Shown: one piece after another, positions 1 through 8,140 of the stretch | How the letters are laid out: every line of letters starts with the position of its first letter | How positions within the stretch are numbered: position 1 is the stretch's first letter | NCBI RefSeq assembly: GCF_023544665.1 | Contig: NZ_JAMJFL010000038.1 | Coordinates: forward strand, 1 to 60,908 | Length of the DNA: 60,908 nt | Source of the DNA: Streptomyces sp. YS415 | GTDB lineage: Bacteria; Actinomycetota; Actinomycetes; Streptomycetales; Streptomycetaceae | Direction: 5' to 3' | The notes under the pieces: model-generated | What the model was told of the DNA's origin: nothing | The model's input: the letters and a program-made list of their open reading frames with translations, nothing else | Databases searched by the model: none | Program-made: the position numbers and the translations under genes

Positions 1-1
1 C

Positions 2-529
2 TCCCCCGTCAGAGACCATCCCGCCCCAACTACCCCGGCCGCGCCAGCGGAACTGAGCCTCGAGGAACGCCTCACCCTCGTGAACGCGGCGATGACCGCG
101 CGCCTGGACGAAGCGGCCGTCGCCTACGAGGTCAACACCGCGCACATCCCCACAGAGCACGTGGACCTGGCCGACGTCATCACCGTCCCGCTGACCCCGA
201 CGCTCCAGCCCCCGCCAGCCTCCTACCCGACCCCGGTCGCCGCCCTTCTGCAGCGCGCCCACCACCGGCTGCTCACCAGCGGCTGGTGCTCAGGCGCCCT
301 GGTCGACGAAGACGGCGCCCGCTGCATGCTCGGAGCCATCCGAGCCGAGGCCCGCGGTGACAGCGGCCTGGAAGCCGACGCGGCCTCCGTGCTCCTGGAC
401 GCGATCCGCCGCAAGTTCGGCGACGACGTCGACTCCGTGCCGTCCTTCAACGACGCCCACGGATCGGCCCGCACCCCGCTGCGCATGGTCGACCACGCCG
501 CCGGTCTCGCCGACACCCGCGGCCTCTGA
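2..529 (+). CDS. DUF6197-like small protein, 5' end cut by the window edge
   Basis: The frame is open from the left edge. The codons before the in-frame GTG at 80 (reading ELSLEERLTLVNAAM) share the bias of the rest, so the gene probably starts outside the window. Counted from GTG 80, the last ~95 residues follow the pattern I associate with DUF6197 proteins of actinobacterial plasmids and phages: a helical pair, a CMLGAI core at 82-87 and a late FNDAHG motif at 123-128. No catalytic motif is visible and the role is unknown. The family call is from memory of the pattern, not a search. Confidence 0.75.
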   Translation, partial: SPVRDHPAPTTPAAPAELSLEERLTLVNAAMTARLDEAAVAYEVNTAHIPTEHVDLADVITVPLTPTLQPPPASYPTPVAALLQRAHHRLLTSGWCSGALVDEDGARCMLGAIRAEARGDSGLEADAASVLLDAIRRKFGDDVDSVPSFNDAHGSARTPLRMVDHAAGLADTRGL

Positions 530-648
530 ACCTTTGCTCCGGACCACCTGCCTCGCACCCGAACCCTCCGCGGTCGGGGGCGGGCCAGGCCCTCCGGCCT
601 GCACACCACCAGCCACCACACCCGCCCGGACAAGGGAGACGCCCCGCC

Positions 649-948
649 ATGCAGTTCCACGACAAGCCCATCACCGGCCAGCACCACCCGCACACGGAGC
701 TGCGCACGAACGAGTTCTGGGTCGGCACCTACCACGGCCGCCACGACGGTCGCCCGGCCACGGTCACCGCCACCCGCGACGACACCCGCCCCGAGCCCTT
801 CGCCTGGACGTGCACTTGCGGAGCCTCCCGCAGCTTCGCCACGGAGGACGGTGTGGACCGCACCGCCTGGCGGCACACGCACCCGACCCTCTTCGACCAG
901 CTGAAGCAGAAAGCCGCCCGACTGCTCCGCACCCGCAGCAGCCGCTGA
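649..948 (+). CDS. Small hypothetical protein (99 aa)
   Basis: ATG at 649 is preceded by AAGGGAG at 632-638, a good ribosome-binding site at 10 nt. The protein is polar, with a TCTCGASRSF stretch in the middle followed by two histidines (RHTH) about 20 residues later, which could bind a metal. It has a basic C-terminal helix. Third positions are almost all G or C, which supports real coding. I do not recognise the family. It lies 120 bp downstream of the DUF6197-like gene and is followed by a strong hairpin, so it probably ends a transcript. Confidence 0.65.
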   Translation: MQFHDKPITGQHHPHTELRTNEFWVGTYHGRHDGRPATVTATRDDTRPEPFAWTCTCGASRSFATEDGVDRTAWRHTHPTLFDQLKQKAARLLRTRSSR

Positions 949-964
949 AGACCTGACGCCCTGC

Positions 965-1006
965 CCGGTCCTCGCCCGTCCCGTCCTGGGGCTGGGCGAG
1001 GACCGG
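965..1006 (+). terminator. Hairpin terminator after the 649-948 gene
   Basis: Perfect 13-bp arms (965-977 and 994-1006, CCGGTCCTCGCCC and its complement) enclose a 16-nt loop. There is no U tract, as is common for Streptomyces terminators. It starts 17 nt after the stop codon at 948. Confidence 0.6.
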
Positions 1007-1098
1007 ACAGGCCGCCCGGCCGCACGTAGCGCCCCGCCGACACCAGCACGGCGCCGGCGGGGCGCAGCGCTGTCCACCGACCACTGGAGGAACCGCTC

Positions 1099-1206
1099 GT
1101 GCTCATTCCCCGCCCGCGCCGCCGGATCGGCCGACCCCGCCCGCAGCGCCCCGGCCCCCGCTATCCGCACCGCCCCGACCGGCTGCCCGGCGTCTGGAGC
1201 CGCTGA
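1099..1206 (+). CDS. Possible tiny basic protein (35 aa)
   Basis: GTG at 1099 sits 8 nt after GGAGG (1086-1090), a near-ideal ribosome-binding site. The 35-residue product is rich in Arg and Pro. Its TGA overlaps an ATG at 1206 that opens a second very basic ORF (to 1310, starting MPRRRRKRHREIKR), suggesting coupled translation of two small nucleic-acid-binding peptides. Short length and composition make this tentative. Confidence 0.35.
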   Translation: MLIPRPRRRIGRPRPQRPGPRYPHRPDRLPGVWSR

Positions 1207-1287
1207 TGCCCAGGAGGCGCAGGAAGCGGCACCGCGAGATCAAGCGCTGCCCCGCTCGGAGGCGAGAAGGGATGCTTCCTGCTCTGC

Positions 1288-1728
1288 TCAGCTGCTGTTC
1301 AAGGCAGTGAGCACGTGGTCCAACTCATTCGGCATCACAGCGACAAGAAGAGGTCCCTCGGGAGAGCTGCATTCGACGATTCTGGACCCACCGTTGATTT
1401 TCACCGCCTCGCGCCATGACGGTGACCGCACGCTGACCTGGCGCAGCCCCTCCGGGAGGGACACTGCCGCCCCGGCTTTGCTCCGTGGCTCCCAGCCCAT
1501 TTCGGAGGGGCCTATCAACAGCCGCCCCCGAAGCCATCGTCCTTCAATGGAAGGGTGCTGGAGCAGACAGGGAATCTTGATCACATTTCCCTGGGCGGCA
1601 CTGTCTGCCCGCTGCTTCACTCTGCGACGGAACAACCACGCCGTCAGCCCTGCCGCTGCCAGGGCAACCACCAGTTCGATCACTGGAGCATCCAAGCAGC
1701 ACAGAACCTGAGTGCCCAGCCCTTCCAA
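1288..1728 (-). CDS. Membrane-anchored hypothetical protein (146 aa)
   Basis: One hydrophobic segment (about residues 15-33, VIELVVALAAAGLTAWLF) followed by RRRVK gives an N-out, C-in single-span topology. The cytoplasmic domain (residues ~45-146) is beta-rich, with repeated WLRGRLLIG and LPEGLRQVSV-like strands, and reminds me of DUF2550-type actinobacterial membrane proteins; that resemblance is weak. The start is uncertain: TTG at 1728 has no clear ribosome-binding site, and an in-frame GTG lies about 15 codons later, just before the hydrophobic segment. It is transcribed against its neighbours. Confidence 0.6.
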   Translation of the reverse strand: MEGLGTQVLCCLDAPVIELVVALAAAGLTAWLFRRRVKQRADSAAQGNVIKIPCLLQHPSIEGRWLRGRLLIGPSEMGWEPRSKAGAAVSLPEGLRQVSVRSPSWREAVKINGGSRIVECSSPEGPLLVAVMPNELDHVLTALNSS

Positions 1729-1823
1729 CGCCCGCCATCTCAGCGGGTCCGCTTCCGGCGGGCCCGAAGTTCGATCGCGGCGCGGTCCCCGAAGGACTCG
1801 TCACGTGACGGCAGCTGAGGAAC

Positions 1824-2063
1824 ATGGGCCTCAGCCCCGGCGACAACGACGGACCGGTCGCGATCCTGTGCTGCAAGTGGTGCTCGTACCGGCCGCAGTG
1901 GTCGTGCAACCACCCCACCCGCGGCTTCCTGCTCCGCGTCGACCTGGCCAAGCCCAAGCGGATGCCGACGCTCGTTCAGGAGTGGGCCCTGGACCGGGCC
2001 ATGTCAGCCCGTGAGACCTGTGGGGACTGCGGGAGGCGGTTCGTTTTCTGCCTGTCGAAGTAG
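1824..2063 (+). CDS. Small cysteine-rich protein, zinc-ribbon-like (79 aa)
   Basis: ATG at 1824 follows a GAGGA ribosome-binding site (1817-1821). The protein has one cluster of cysteines near residues 16-28 (CCKWC then C) and a second CGDCGRRFVFC near the end, giving two CxxC knuckles as in a treble-clef or zinc-ribbon fold. Such small actinobacterial proteins usually bind zinc and nucleic acid or protein partners; no specific function can be assigned. A methyltransferase gene follows about 100 bp downstream. Confidence 0.65.
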   Translation: MGLSPGDNDGPVAILCCKWCSYRPQWSCNHPTRGFLLRVDLAKPKRMPTLVQEWALDRAMSARETCGDCGRRFVFCLSK

Positions 2064-2164
2064 CTCGGCTGCTGCATTCTCCGAACTACCGGGGCGTCCC
2101 GTGGTCAGGTGACAGGACGATCAGTCCTGCGGGGAAGGGGCCGGTATGGGGCCGGAGAACTGCT

Positions 2165-2824
2165 GTGAACGGCGCGGGTGTTAGCTTCCCTCCCGTGTTA
2201 AAACACCAGGACGAGACCAGGGCGGCCTACGACGGGGTCGTCGACCTTTATGCGTCGATGTTCGCTAATCGGTTGGAGACGCAGCCGTTCGCACGGAACA
2301 TGATCGGCACCTTCGCCGAGCTCGTGCGTGGCACGGGGAATCTGCGGGCAGCCGACGTCGGGTGCGGACCCGGCCATTTGACCGCCATGCTGCACGACTT
2401 GGGGTTGGACGCCTTCGGGCTCGACCTCTCCCCGGCTATGGTCGCCCACGCCCGGCGGGCCCATCCGGCGCTGCGGTTCGACGAAGCACGAATGGAGGCC
2501 CTGCCGGTCGAGGACGGCGCGCTCGGCGGAGTGCTGGCCCACTACTCGATGATCCATACCCCACCTGAAGAATTGCCCGCGCTGCTCGCTGAGCAGGCGC
2601 GTGTCCTGGCACCAGGGGGCCTGCTCCTGGCGTCCTTCTTCGGAACCGAGGGGCCGGAGCCTGTCCGCTTCGACCACAAGGTGGCGCCTGCCTATAGCTG
2701 GCCGGCGGAGCAGTTTGCCGAGTTGCTGGCCGGGGCCGGACTCCCCACGGTGGCTCGGTTGCTCCACGACCCAGCGTCCGAGCGGGGCTTCCTCGACACC
2801 CACCTGCTGGCCCGCCGCCCGTAG
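2165..2824 (+). CDS. Class I SAM-dependent methyltransferase
   Basis: 219 residues with the Rossmann-fold methyltransferase signature: motif I AADVGCGPG near residues 62-70, the acidic end of beta-2 (FGLDLS) near 84-89 that binds the SAM ribose, motif II/III around GGVLAHYSMIHT, and a post-III segment VLAPGGLLLASFF. This matches the Methyltransf_11/25 type of small-molecule methyltransferase; the acceptor cannot be inferred. GTG at 2165 is chosen because GGAGAA lies just upstream (2155-2160). It stands alone between unrelated genes and recombinase debris, so it may be cargo of a lost mobile element. Confidence 0.9.
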   Translation: MNGAGVSFPPVLKHQDETRAAYDGVVDLYASMFANRLETQPFARNMIGTFAELVRGTGNLRAADVGCGPGHLTAMLHDLGLDAFGLDLSPAMVAHARRAHPALRFDEARMEALPVEDGALGGVLAHYSMIHTPPEELPALLAEQARVLAPGGLLLASFFGTEGPEPVRFDHKVAPAYSWPAEQFAELLAGAGLPTVARLLHDPASERGFLDTHLLARRP

Positions 2825-2934
2825 AACGTGGTGCGTGGCCGGGGTGGTGTAGATCATCCGCGTGGATGAAGCTCGTCCAAGCGCCGCGTTCTGTGACTGT
2901 GGCCGCTGAGCACGCCAGAGCGACAGCCGTTCAG

Positions 2935-3490
2935 TCACGCAGGCCCCGGCGGGGTGGCCGCCGTAGTGGTGCGAGCAACGATCTCCCGGAATGTAGGAAT
3001 GCCCAGGTCGACAGACTCTTGCTTCCGGGAGATCTGGGCGTCGAGTTGGGCAAGCTTCTCCTCGGCGTGGGTCAGGCTGCTCTGCAGCCCCTCGATCTCG
3101 CCGAGCCACCCTTCCCTTTCGGCTTCCAAGATGCGCGTGAGGAGGTTGTCGCGGATTTCGACAAGTCGGGGACGCTCTGTCGCGTGGACGATCAGGACGG
3201 GGCACCGGACACAAGCGTGTTCGTGAGCACAGTCAGTTCCGTATGCGCGGCCGCAGTCGCCCAGGGCGAGGTCGGCAGTGAAGCCCTCAAGCGGGCGAAC
3301 CCCTCGGGGTCGCGCGTGGTCTCCAGAGCCGGCCGAAGATGCCGCGATCTTGACCCGATGAGGAATTCTGGGTCGGGTCTCCCAGAAGGCCAGCAAGGCG
3401 CGGTCACGATGAGAACGGAGCCCGGCGAAGACCTTGGTGTATATCTCGTCGGGAATCCGCCGTGGGACCCGCTGCGGAACCGTCGGCCGG
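2935..3490 (-). pseudogene. Tyrosine recombinase remnant (internal deletion)
   Basis: Reading the minus strand from ~3490, the frame gives RRIPDEIYTKVFAGL then SHRDRALLAFW, the run-up to the catalytic domain of Streptomyces tyrosine integrases. It then becomes unrelated sequence and resumes (about 3260-2935) with the family's C-terminal tail: GDCGRAYGTDC, HEHACVRCP, RLVEIRDNL and GWLGEIEGL. The catalytic Arg/His/Tyr core between the two blocks is missing, so it cannot be active. A TGA lies upstream of the first block. The tail assignment rests on memory of the family. Confidence 0.7.
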
Positions 3491-3621
3491 CTACCTCAAG
3501 GAGCTGATGGCGAGGGACAGCTCGGTTTCGGTGCTTCTTCTCACTATCACGCTGTGTCCCGAGCTGGTTGGACGGATCCAGCTCGCCTACACCTGGCGGC
3601 GAGATCAGGAGAACCCCAAGC

Positions 3622-3879
3622 ATGCATGCTCACCGTCCCGCCGTCTTCGCCGCCCTGCTCGGGCAACAGGCCGGCCGCGCCGCGATCTACCCCACTGATG
3701 CCATCGAGGCACATCGAGCGTTCATCGCCCGGCGCCGGGCTCTGCGACCTGCCGATGAATACCGCACCGTCACTGCTGAGGAATGGGGAGCCCGACTCCT
3801 TGTCCATCCTCTCCGGTCGGGACGCGTCATGACGAGCACTGCGACTGCTCATCAAGCACCTCGGGAAGCTAGCAGATAG
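3622..3879 (+). pseudogene. Tyrosine recombinase fragment, opposite orientation
   Basis: ATG 3622 has AGGAG at 3607-3611. The encoded segment FAALLGQQAG, AIEAHRAFIARRRALRP and DEYRTVTAEEWGA corresponds to the part of the same integrase family that lies immediately before the GDCGRAYGTDC tail found on the other strand at 2935-3260. The similarity stops at about 3795 and the remaining ~28 residues look random. It therefore appears to be a broken piece, possibly from an inversion within one ancestral integrase gene. It might still be translated as an 85-aa peptide. Confidence 0.5.
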
Positions 3880-4124
3880 GCGATCGTCGCCGGAGCCGGG
3901 GCCCGTGCGCTCGGCATCCTGACCACAGTCGGCTCGCGACCCGTCTGCGGAACATCGGCCTCCCGTCCGAAGCCGGACGATGCGCCGCCCTGCTCGACCT
4001 TTGCACACAGATGCCGCCAGCTGTGCTGCAACGGCTGCTCGGTATCAGCCCTATGGCGGCCGAACGATGGTCTGCCGGCGCGGTCAGAATGGCCTACGCA
4101 GCCGAGGTGGCCCGTCGGTCGTGA
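3873..4124 (+). pseudogene. Second recombinase-type C-terminal fragment
   Basis: The open frame from 3873 to the TGA at 4122-4124 has no start codon in a sensible place. It encodes RLRNIGLPSEAGRCAALLDL, MPPAVLQRLLGISPMAAERW and MAYAAEVARR, which match my memory of the helical C-terminal tail of another class of Streptomyces site-specific integrases. Upstream of RLRNIGLP the sequence loses similarity. With the fragments at 2935-3490 and 3622-3879 this shows at least two recombinase genes decayed here. Confidence 0.5.
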
Positions 4125-4144
4125 GCTGCACGTCTCGGCCGCTA

Positions 4145-5077
4145 TCAGGCTTCGATGAGAAGCCACGTGTCGCCAGCGCGAAGCCATAGAAGACCGTCGC
4201 GACCCTGACCGCAGCGCATGACCACCCGTCCGGGCACTCGAATCTTGCGCCGCTCGGTCACACTCCAGGTATCACCGTCCAACTCGGCTCGCACCACCTC
4301 GGTTGACCTCTGGTTGTGAACACGCTTGGTCAGGACCGCTCGATGGTCCCGCACGGCGAAACCGTCCGGGTCACGTACGGGGCTGGGCCAACTGTTCACC
4401 TCACCGGTCGACGGGGTGATCCGCGTCAAGAACGTGCCTCGCCGCCGACTACCGGAATACCAGATCAGCCAGACCTGGTCCCCCTCGGTGGCAGCGGTGC
4501 ATCCCTCCAAAGGCACGTCAGGAAGGCGACCTCCTGGAGCCCAGGTTGCCCGACCATCGGCACTCCAGCCGGCAAGGCCGGCTGCAGACTCCGGATGCCC
4601 TCCATAGATGCCTTCGTCCCCGTAAGCCGTCCAGATCGACCCCTCGCGATCGGTCACCAGAGCAGGGATGTCGTCGCCGATGCAGAAGGTGGCTTCTTGG
4701 TCACCACTTTCCAGAGAGAACACCACGGCGTTCGGGCTCCATGCTCCCGACTCCTCCTTGCCCGCTCGACCGCTTGCGATGAGAAGCCGGGCCTCCGGGA
4801 GAAGAGCGATGTGGCTCGGCCTGACCGGGACGTCCTTGATCAGTCGACGTTGAAGCGACCCGTCAGCCTGGCGAATCACGAGCACCGCATCGAAGGGGAC
4901 CTGCGGGCCCCATCCCACCCAACCCTTCACGTAGCGGCTTCGGCGTAGGCACTGCCGATGGACGAGCAGTACAGCCAGCTCCCCCGCCGGGCCAACGGTC
5001 CACCACAGAGGGCGTCGTCCCGCCCAGAGGTCCGCTACGGACGGCTTCCAGACCCTCTGCACGTCGACCGTCGACAT
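4145..5077 (-). CDS. Beta-propeller-like hypothetical protein (310 aa)
   Basis: ATG at 5077 is chosen because the minus strand has a GGGGGG run 6-11 nt upstream; the frame stays open further upstream but that part is arginine-rich and unlike a protein. The product shows recurrent blade-like motifs (DREGSIWTAYGDEGIYGG, GWSADGRATWAP, DGLLWLRAGDTWLLI) spaced 40-60 residues apart, as in YncE, SMP-30 or WD40-like propellers. There is no signal peptide, so it is probably cytoplasmic. No catalytic residues stand out. It is transcribed away from the coupled + strand run that begins at 5140. Confidence 0.75.
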   Translation of the reverse strand: MSTVDVQRVWKPSVADLWAGRRPLWWTVGPAGELAVLLVHRQCLRRSRYVKGWVGWGPQVPFDAVLVIRQADGSLQRRLIKDVPVRPSHIALLPEARLLIASGRAGKEESGAWSPNAVVFSLESGDQEATFCIGDDIPALVTDREGSIWTAYGDEGIYGGHPESAAGLAGWSADGRATWAPGGRLPDVPLEGCTAATEGDQVWLIWYSGSRRRGTFLTRITPSTGEVNSWPSPVRDPDGFAVRDHRAVLTKRVHNQRSTEVVRAELDGDTWSVTERRKIRVPGRVVMRCGQGRDGLLWLRAGDTWLLIEA

Positions 5078-5139
5078 CACATCCCCCCTGCTTTCAGATG
5101 CAGCACCCGAACGTAAGTGCTGATGAGAGGAGTGTATTG

Positions 5140-5391
5140 ATGCCAGAACCAGGAACCGCGCTCGCGTCGTCCGACTGCCCTGCGGTGGGCTCACAGACGC
5201 TATTCCGCACAGTCGAATATCCGAACCTGCCGACATTGCTGGAGAGGCTCGCCACCAAGACCGGCAACGGCGGCTTCTACAAGTTCGCCGACTTCGGCAT
5301 GAACGGCGCCTTCCACCTCGACTCCGCCTGGCACCACGGCTGGGAAACGGTCGCAACCGTGGTCGCCACCAGCAAGGCGACCACCCGATGA
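5140..5391 (+). CDS. Hypothetical protein, first gene of a coupled run (83 aa)
   Basis: ATG 5140 has AGAGGAG at 5126-5132, a strong site; an earlier in-frame ATG at 5098 has none. The C-terminal half (LPTLLERLATKTGNGGFYKF, then FHLDSAWHHGW) looks folded and amphipathic. The family is not recognised. Its TGA overlaps the ATG of the next gene (ATGA at 5388-5391), so the two are translationally coupled, and the coupling continues into the kinase-like gene at 5735. Confidence 0.7.
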   Translation: MPEPGTALASSDCPAVGSQTLFRTVEYPNLPTLLERLATKTGNGGFYKFADFGMNGAFHLDSAWHHGWETVATVVATSKATTR

Positions 5392-5738
5392 CCGGCCGCT
5401 CCCGCACGCGCCTGGACCGGGTGCGTGCCTCGCTCGGCATCGCCCAGCTCGCCCTCCAACAGGTTCAGGACGACCTGAGCGCCGACGACGTCGACGCCCG
5501 CGAGCTCGCCGCGATCCTGCGCGAGCTCCAGGAGGACGTCGACGTGCCCGGCGGTCTCTTCCCGATGCTCGCGCAGGTGGTCAGCACCGCAGCGCGCCGG
5601 GCGGAGCAGATCGAGCCGAACGGCGACGGCGACGCCTCCTGCCCGCTGCACGAGGCCGCCGCCCTACTCACCGACACCGCCGGGCAGCGCCTGAACTGGG
5701 CTGCCCGCTCCCTCGACCCGCAAGGAATCCCCGCATGA
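5388..5738 (+). CDS. Helical hypothetical protein (116 aa)
   Basis: Starts at the ATGA overlap with the preceding gene and ends at another ATGA overlap with the P-loop gene (5735-5738), so the three genes form one operon. The protein is predicted all-helical: a basic N-terminal helix, an acidic helix (LSADDVDARELAAILRELQE), and a final amphipathic helix. It resembles small partner proteins found with P-loop enzymes in plasmid operons, but I do not recognise the family. Confidence 0.75.
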   Translation: MTGRSRTRLDRVRASLGIAQLALQQVQDDLSADDVDARELAAILRELQEDVDVPGGLFPMLAQVVSTAARRAEQIEPNGDGDASCPLHEAAALLTDTAGQRLNWAARSLDPQGIPA

Positions 5739-6712
5739 CCTCGGTGCTGTACCCGGACCTGCCCGAGAACGGGCTGATCGTGCTCATAGGGGCCTCCGGC
5801 GCTGGCAAGTCGACGCTGGCCCGGACCTGGCCGGCGTCCCAGGTCCTTTCGCTCGATGGTCTGCGGGGCGTGGTCAGCGATGACCCTGGCCGGCAGGACG
5901 CCACGGCCGATGCCGCCGACGTTCTCAAGCTGATCCTGGAGCGCCGGATGGCCAGGAAGCTCAACACGGTGATCGACGCGACCAACGTCGAACAGAGCGT
6001 GCGGATGGAGCTGGTGATGGCCGCCAAGCGGCACGGCATGCCGACCGTCGCGGTCGTCGTCGCCACGCCGCTGGACGTCTGCCTGAAGCGGCAGGGCCCG
6101 CGGCCGGACAACCGGCGCGTGCCCGAGGCCGTCGTCCGCGCCCAGCACCAGGCCATGGTGCACTCGCACCAGAGGCTCGCTGCCGAAGGATTCAACACCG
6201 TCGTCTTCTCCGACGTCCTGTACCGCCTGCAGCCGTTCCTGAAGCGGCTCTCGCAGGCCCGGGAGGCCGAACTTGGGCGCGACGGCAGCACCGGCTTGGG
6301 CGATCTGCTGCTGGTCCGTCGCTTCTTCGGTCCGGAGATCCTGCCGCTGTGGCGGTGGCGGCCGGGATCGGACCTGGTGACCGGCCGGGACCGCGTCGCG
6401 GAGATCCGCCTTGGGCAGCAGTACCTCATCCTGGCGTTCCGCGACGACGTCGACGGCGAAGGCGACTTCGGCTTCGACGTCCTGCTGCCCTGCCTCGTCG
6501 ACCCGGAGTGCACCGGCCAGGCGTGGGCCCCGGTCCACTCGGTCACCGACCTGCACAAGGCGCTGACCGGCGCCATGGACAACGACCCGGACATCGTCTG
6601 CACCATCCACGGCGACCCCGTCGACGTCGCCCAGGAAACCGACGACCAGGACGACGACCCCGAGGGCCGCGCGGACCTGGAAGCGCAGGTCGCCAGCGCA
6701 GTCCGCGCGTGA
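5735..6712 (+). CDS. P-loop kinase/ATPase of the AAA_33 (polynucleotide kinase-like) type
   Basis: 325 residues. The Walker A motif GASGAGKST sits at about residues 18-26, followed by LSLDGLRGVVSDD (a Switch-like acidic segment) and VIDATNVE, the pattern of the Pnkp/zeta-toxin-like kinase clade in which an Asp activates the 5'-OH or small substrate. An arginine-rich lid (KRQGPRPDNRRVPE) follows. The C-terminal ~130 residues form an additional acidic domain of unknown type ending in a low-complexity DDQDDDPEGR tail. Substrate unknown: RNA/DNA end repair or a small metabolite are both possible. It is coupled to the two upstream genes. Confidence 0.8.
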   Translation: MTSVLYPDLPENGLIVLIGASGAGKSTLARTWPASQVLSLDGLRGVVSDDPGRQDATADAADVLKLILERRMARKLNTVIDATNVEQSVRMELVMAAKRHGMPTVAVVVATPLDVCLKRQGPRPDNRRVPEAVVRAQHQAMVHSHQRLAAEGFNTVVFSDVLYRLQPFLKRLSQAREAELGRDGSTGLGDLLLVRRFFGPEILPLWRWRPGSDLVTGRDRVAEIRLGQQYLILAFRDDVDGEGDFGFDVLLPCLVDPECTGQAWAPVHSVTDLHKALTGAMDNDPDIVCTIHGDPVDVAQETDDQDDDPEGRADLEAQVASAVRA

Positions 6713-6875
6713 GCCGTTCCGCCGACGCTGCGACGAACAACCCCCAACCCACCCGCGAACTCCGTGCCGGAGTCCGCCCGCCCGTCTATCGCGCCTGACC
6801 GCCGACGTGCGCACTCCGACCAACACCCGGTTATCGAGCGGCCCCAGCCGCCAACACCCCTTCATGGAGGACCAC

Positions 6876-7646
6876 ATGGCCCGCAAGCCTGTCACCTGGT
6901 ACATCGCCACCCCCGCCGACGGCATCATCGAGATGTCCCGGCACGCCGGAACCCCGGTGAACCTCGCCGCCAACGTCGGCCAAGTCGTCGACCACCCGCA
7001 GCCCTGCACCAACCTGTGGTTCGACGAGAGCCCCTTCTCATACTTCCGCATGGTCAAGCGCGTCGGCGAGGCGCTGGAGGACACCGGTATCTGGCCCATC
7101 ACCTGGCCCGTGCGGCTGTGGATCGTCCAGCCCCTGGGCGAGACCGGCAACTGGGGCCAGCGCCACTACCCCTACCGGCTGCTCTCCCACCGGATCCGCG
7201 TCCTTGAGGAGACCGACGCCCACCGCGCGCTCGGCGCCGCCGGCCGTGACGTCCTGGACGTCGTCCAACAGCTGATCCCCGAGCAGGCCGTCCGCTGGGC
7301 TGCGGACTGGGACGCTGACCCCGAGGGCATGCGCCAGCGGCAGTGGAACTGGGTGCAGTGCGGCGGCCGAGCCTGCGGCAGCGGACAGTGGGCGCAGGCG
7401 GTGGCCCTTACGACGTCGCACGCCCGCCGCGAGTCCGCCGCGCAGACCTGGATCGAGCACCTTGCGCGCCGCGCTGTCGACCAGGCCCTCGCCCACACCG
7501 ACGCCAGCATGCACGCGTACAGCTACGCCTACGGACGCGCCACCGGCCATGCGGCCGCCGCCCAGCACCAAGCCCGCTTCGACGCGTACGTCCTGGACGC
7601 ACTCCGCGGAGCAGGCCTCGACTCCCCCGCCGCTGTCGCTGCCTGA
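6876..7646 (+). CDS. Hypothetical protein (256 aa)
   Basis: ATG 6876 is preceded by GGAGG at 6866-6870; the in-frame upstream ATG at 6807 lacks a site. The protein has a mixed N-terminal part with many aromatic residues (WYIATPADG, SPFSYFRMVKRVG, WPITWPVRLW) and a helical, alanine-rich C-terminal half that may oligomerise. No signal peptide or membrane segment. I recognise it only as the kind of protein seen repeatedly in Streptomyces plasmid cargo; function unknown. Same strand and run as the neighbouring genes. Confidence 0.7.
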   Translation: MARKPVTWYIATPADGIIEMSRHAGTPVNLAANVGQVVDHPQPCTNLWFDESPFSYFRMVKRVGEALEDTGIWPITWPVRLWIVQPLGETGNWGQRHYPYRLLSHRIRVLEETDAHRALGAAGRDVLDVVQQLIPEQAVRWAADWDADPEGMRQRQWNWVQCGGRACGSGQWAQAVALTTSHARRESAAQTWIEHLARRAVDQALAHTDASMHAYSYAYGRATGHAAAAQHQARFDAYVLDALRGAGLDSPAAVAA

Positions 7647-7741
7647 CGGGCTCTCCGTGCCGCCCCGGCCCTCCCGCACCACGGAGGCCAGGGCGGTCGC
7701 GGTGGCCCCTCAAGCACTGGCACGGAGAGGAGATGGGCGTC

Positions 7742-8047
7742 ATGCCGCGCACCGAGTTCTATGAGGTCGACGTCCCGATACACGACACCACCAACCCGGC
7801 CCACAAGGGCGTGCACGTCTTCACCGGCGTCGCCGACTCCCCCGCCGCGGCCCTGCGCCGCGCCCACGAGGTGTACGACGCCGCCCTCGCCGCGCACACG
7901 GCCGGACTCGAGATCCCCGGCAAGCAGCCCGACAGCTGGGGAGCGCGCGGGCTTCGGCCCGGCTGGCAGATGGAGTGGCCCGCCGCGCAGGCCGGCCCCT
8001 GGAAGAGCCCCCACAACTGGACCACCCGCAGCGACTTCGCGCTGTAG
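7742..8047 (+). CDS. Small hypothetical protein (101 aa)
   Basis: Two in-frame ATGs occur at 7733 and 7742. GGAGAGGAG (7724-7732) is too close to the first and correctly spaced for the second, so 7742 is preferred. The protein begins PRTEFYEVDVPIHDT and has a helical middle and a Trp-rich end (WGARGLRPGWQMEW). This looks like a small alpha/beta domain; no family recognised. It lies in the same dense + strand block. Confidence 0.7.
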   Translation: MPRTEFYEVDVPIHDTTNPAHKGVHVFTGVADSPAAALRRAHEVYDAALAAHTAGLEIPGKQPDSWGARGLRPGWQMEWPAAQAGPWKSPHNWTTRSDFAL

Positions 8048-8140
8048 CTCCGCCCCGGGACAGGCGCACAAAGGCGTCCAAACCAGTCCACCTGTCCCGG
8101 GCCTACCCACCCCGTACGAGACGAGAGTGAGATCCCCAGT

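Noticed and set aside
223..1170. 315-codon open frame on the minus strand
   Set aside because: Antisense shadow of the + strand genes at 2-529 and 649-948; Arg/Gly/Ala-rich with no folded-looking segment, as expected from high-GC third positions.
5465..7150. 561-codon open frame on the minus strand
   Set aside because: Mirrors the coupled genes 5388-7646; no ribosome-binding site and low-complexity composition.
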